In this document: positions 5,106-5,212 of the stretch, in pieces
Layout of the letters: each line of letters starts with the position of its first letter
How positions within the stretch are numbered: position 1 is the stretch's first letter
NCBI GenBank assembly: GCA_964507245.1
Contig: CAZDQC010000184.1
Location: 1-5,212, forward strand
Length of the DNA stretch: 5,212 nucleotides
Direction: 5' to 3'
Source: GCA-2731375 sp964507245
Lineage (GTDB): Bacteria; Pseudomonadota; Alphaproteobacteria; GCA-2731375
The notes under the pieces: generated by a model
Databases searched by the model: none
The model's input: the letters and a program-made list of their open reading frames with translations, nothing else
Told to the model about the DNA's origin: nothing
Program-made: the position numbers and the translations under genes

Positions 5106-5212
5106 ATGAATGAAGTCGAGACCCGCGCCCTACATAACGTGACAGAGGCGCAGAGCGTCGTAGACTGCGGCCTGTATGTTGCGGCTTGCGACCGCATCGC
5201 CGATGCGGTGCA
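5106..5212 (+). CDS. 5' part of an unidentified gene after hsdS (runs off the window)
   Basis: An ATG eleven bases after the hsdS stop opens a frame that stays open for 35 codons to the window end. The first residues are MNEVETRALHNVTEAQSVV, followed by D-C-G-L-Y-V-A-A-C-D-R-I-A-D-A-V. The tight spacing suggests it belongs to the hsdM-hsdS operon. The first eight residues resemble the common start of HsdR (MNEAETRAE...), but the following residues do not continue as HsdR does (I would expect something like I-D-P-A-L-x-A-A-G-W). It may be an accessory gene between hsdS and hsdR, or an hsdR with an altered N-terminus. The ribosome binding site is weak (GGCTGG, 5096-5101). Function is not recognised. 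Confidence 0.5.
   Translation, partial: MNEVETRALHNVTEAQSVVDCGLYVAACDRIADAV
5191..5209 (+). repeat. Perfect 8-bp inverted repeat at the right edge
   Basis: ACCGCATC (5191-5198) and GATGCGGT (5202-5209) pair perfectly around a 3-base loop (GCC). If the frame from 5106 is real, this lies within coding sequence (D-R-I-A-D-A-V). If it is not, it could be the stem of a terminator after hsdS. The window ends before any T-run could be seen. Confidence 0.45.

Overview
The window (about half G+C overall) looks like a proteobacterial chromosome segment, most likely alphaproteobacterial. That assignment rests only on the general look of the proteins and the Shine-Dalgarno usage, and is a weak inference. 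The centrepiece is a Type I restriction-modification (RM) locus running off the right edge. To its left lie unrelated small housekeeping or exported genes.

Left part (1-1139, + strand): the tail of a small zinc-ribbon protein overlaps by 4 bases (ATGA) the start of an exported YHS-domain protein, so the two are probably translationally coupled. Next comes a RidA/YjgF-family enamine deaminase-like gene with its own good ribosome binding site. It is bracketed by two copies of a 37-bp direct repeat (35/37 identical). The 301 bases after it (1139-1439) hold no convincing gene, only one repeat copy, a weak hairpin and a short open fragment with protein-like composition.

Middle (1440-2479): a minus-strand exported DNA/RNA non-specific endonuclease with a DRGH motif is transcribed away from the RM genes. 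The 266-base divergent intergenic region holds a GC-rich inverted repeat, a 7-bp tandem repeat and a perfect 16-bp palindrome that reuses the same GCTTAGG half-site. This array sits just before the RM genes and is the best candidate in the window for an undescribed control element.

Right part (2480-5212, + strand): hsdM (Type I N6-adenine methyltransferase subunit) and hsdS (specificity subunit, two target recognition domains) overlap by 4 bases (GTGA). Eleven bases after hsdS a further reading frame begins and runs off the window. Its first eight residues (MNEVETRA) resemble the usual beginning of HsdR as I recall it, but what follows does not, so it may be an accessory gene between hsdS and hsdR or an altered hsdR start. 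No hsdR is visible, so from this window alone only the modification half of the system is proven.
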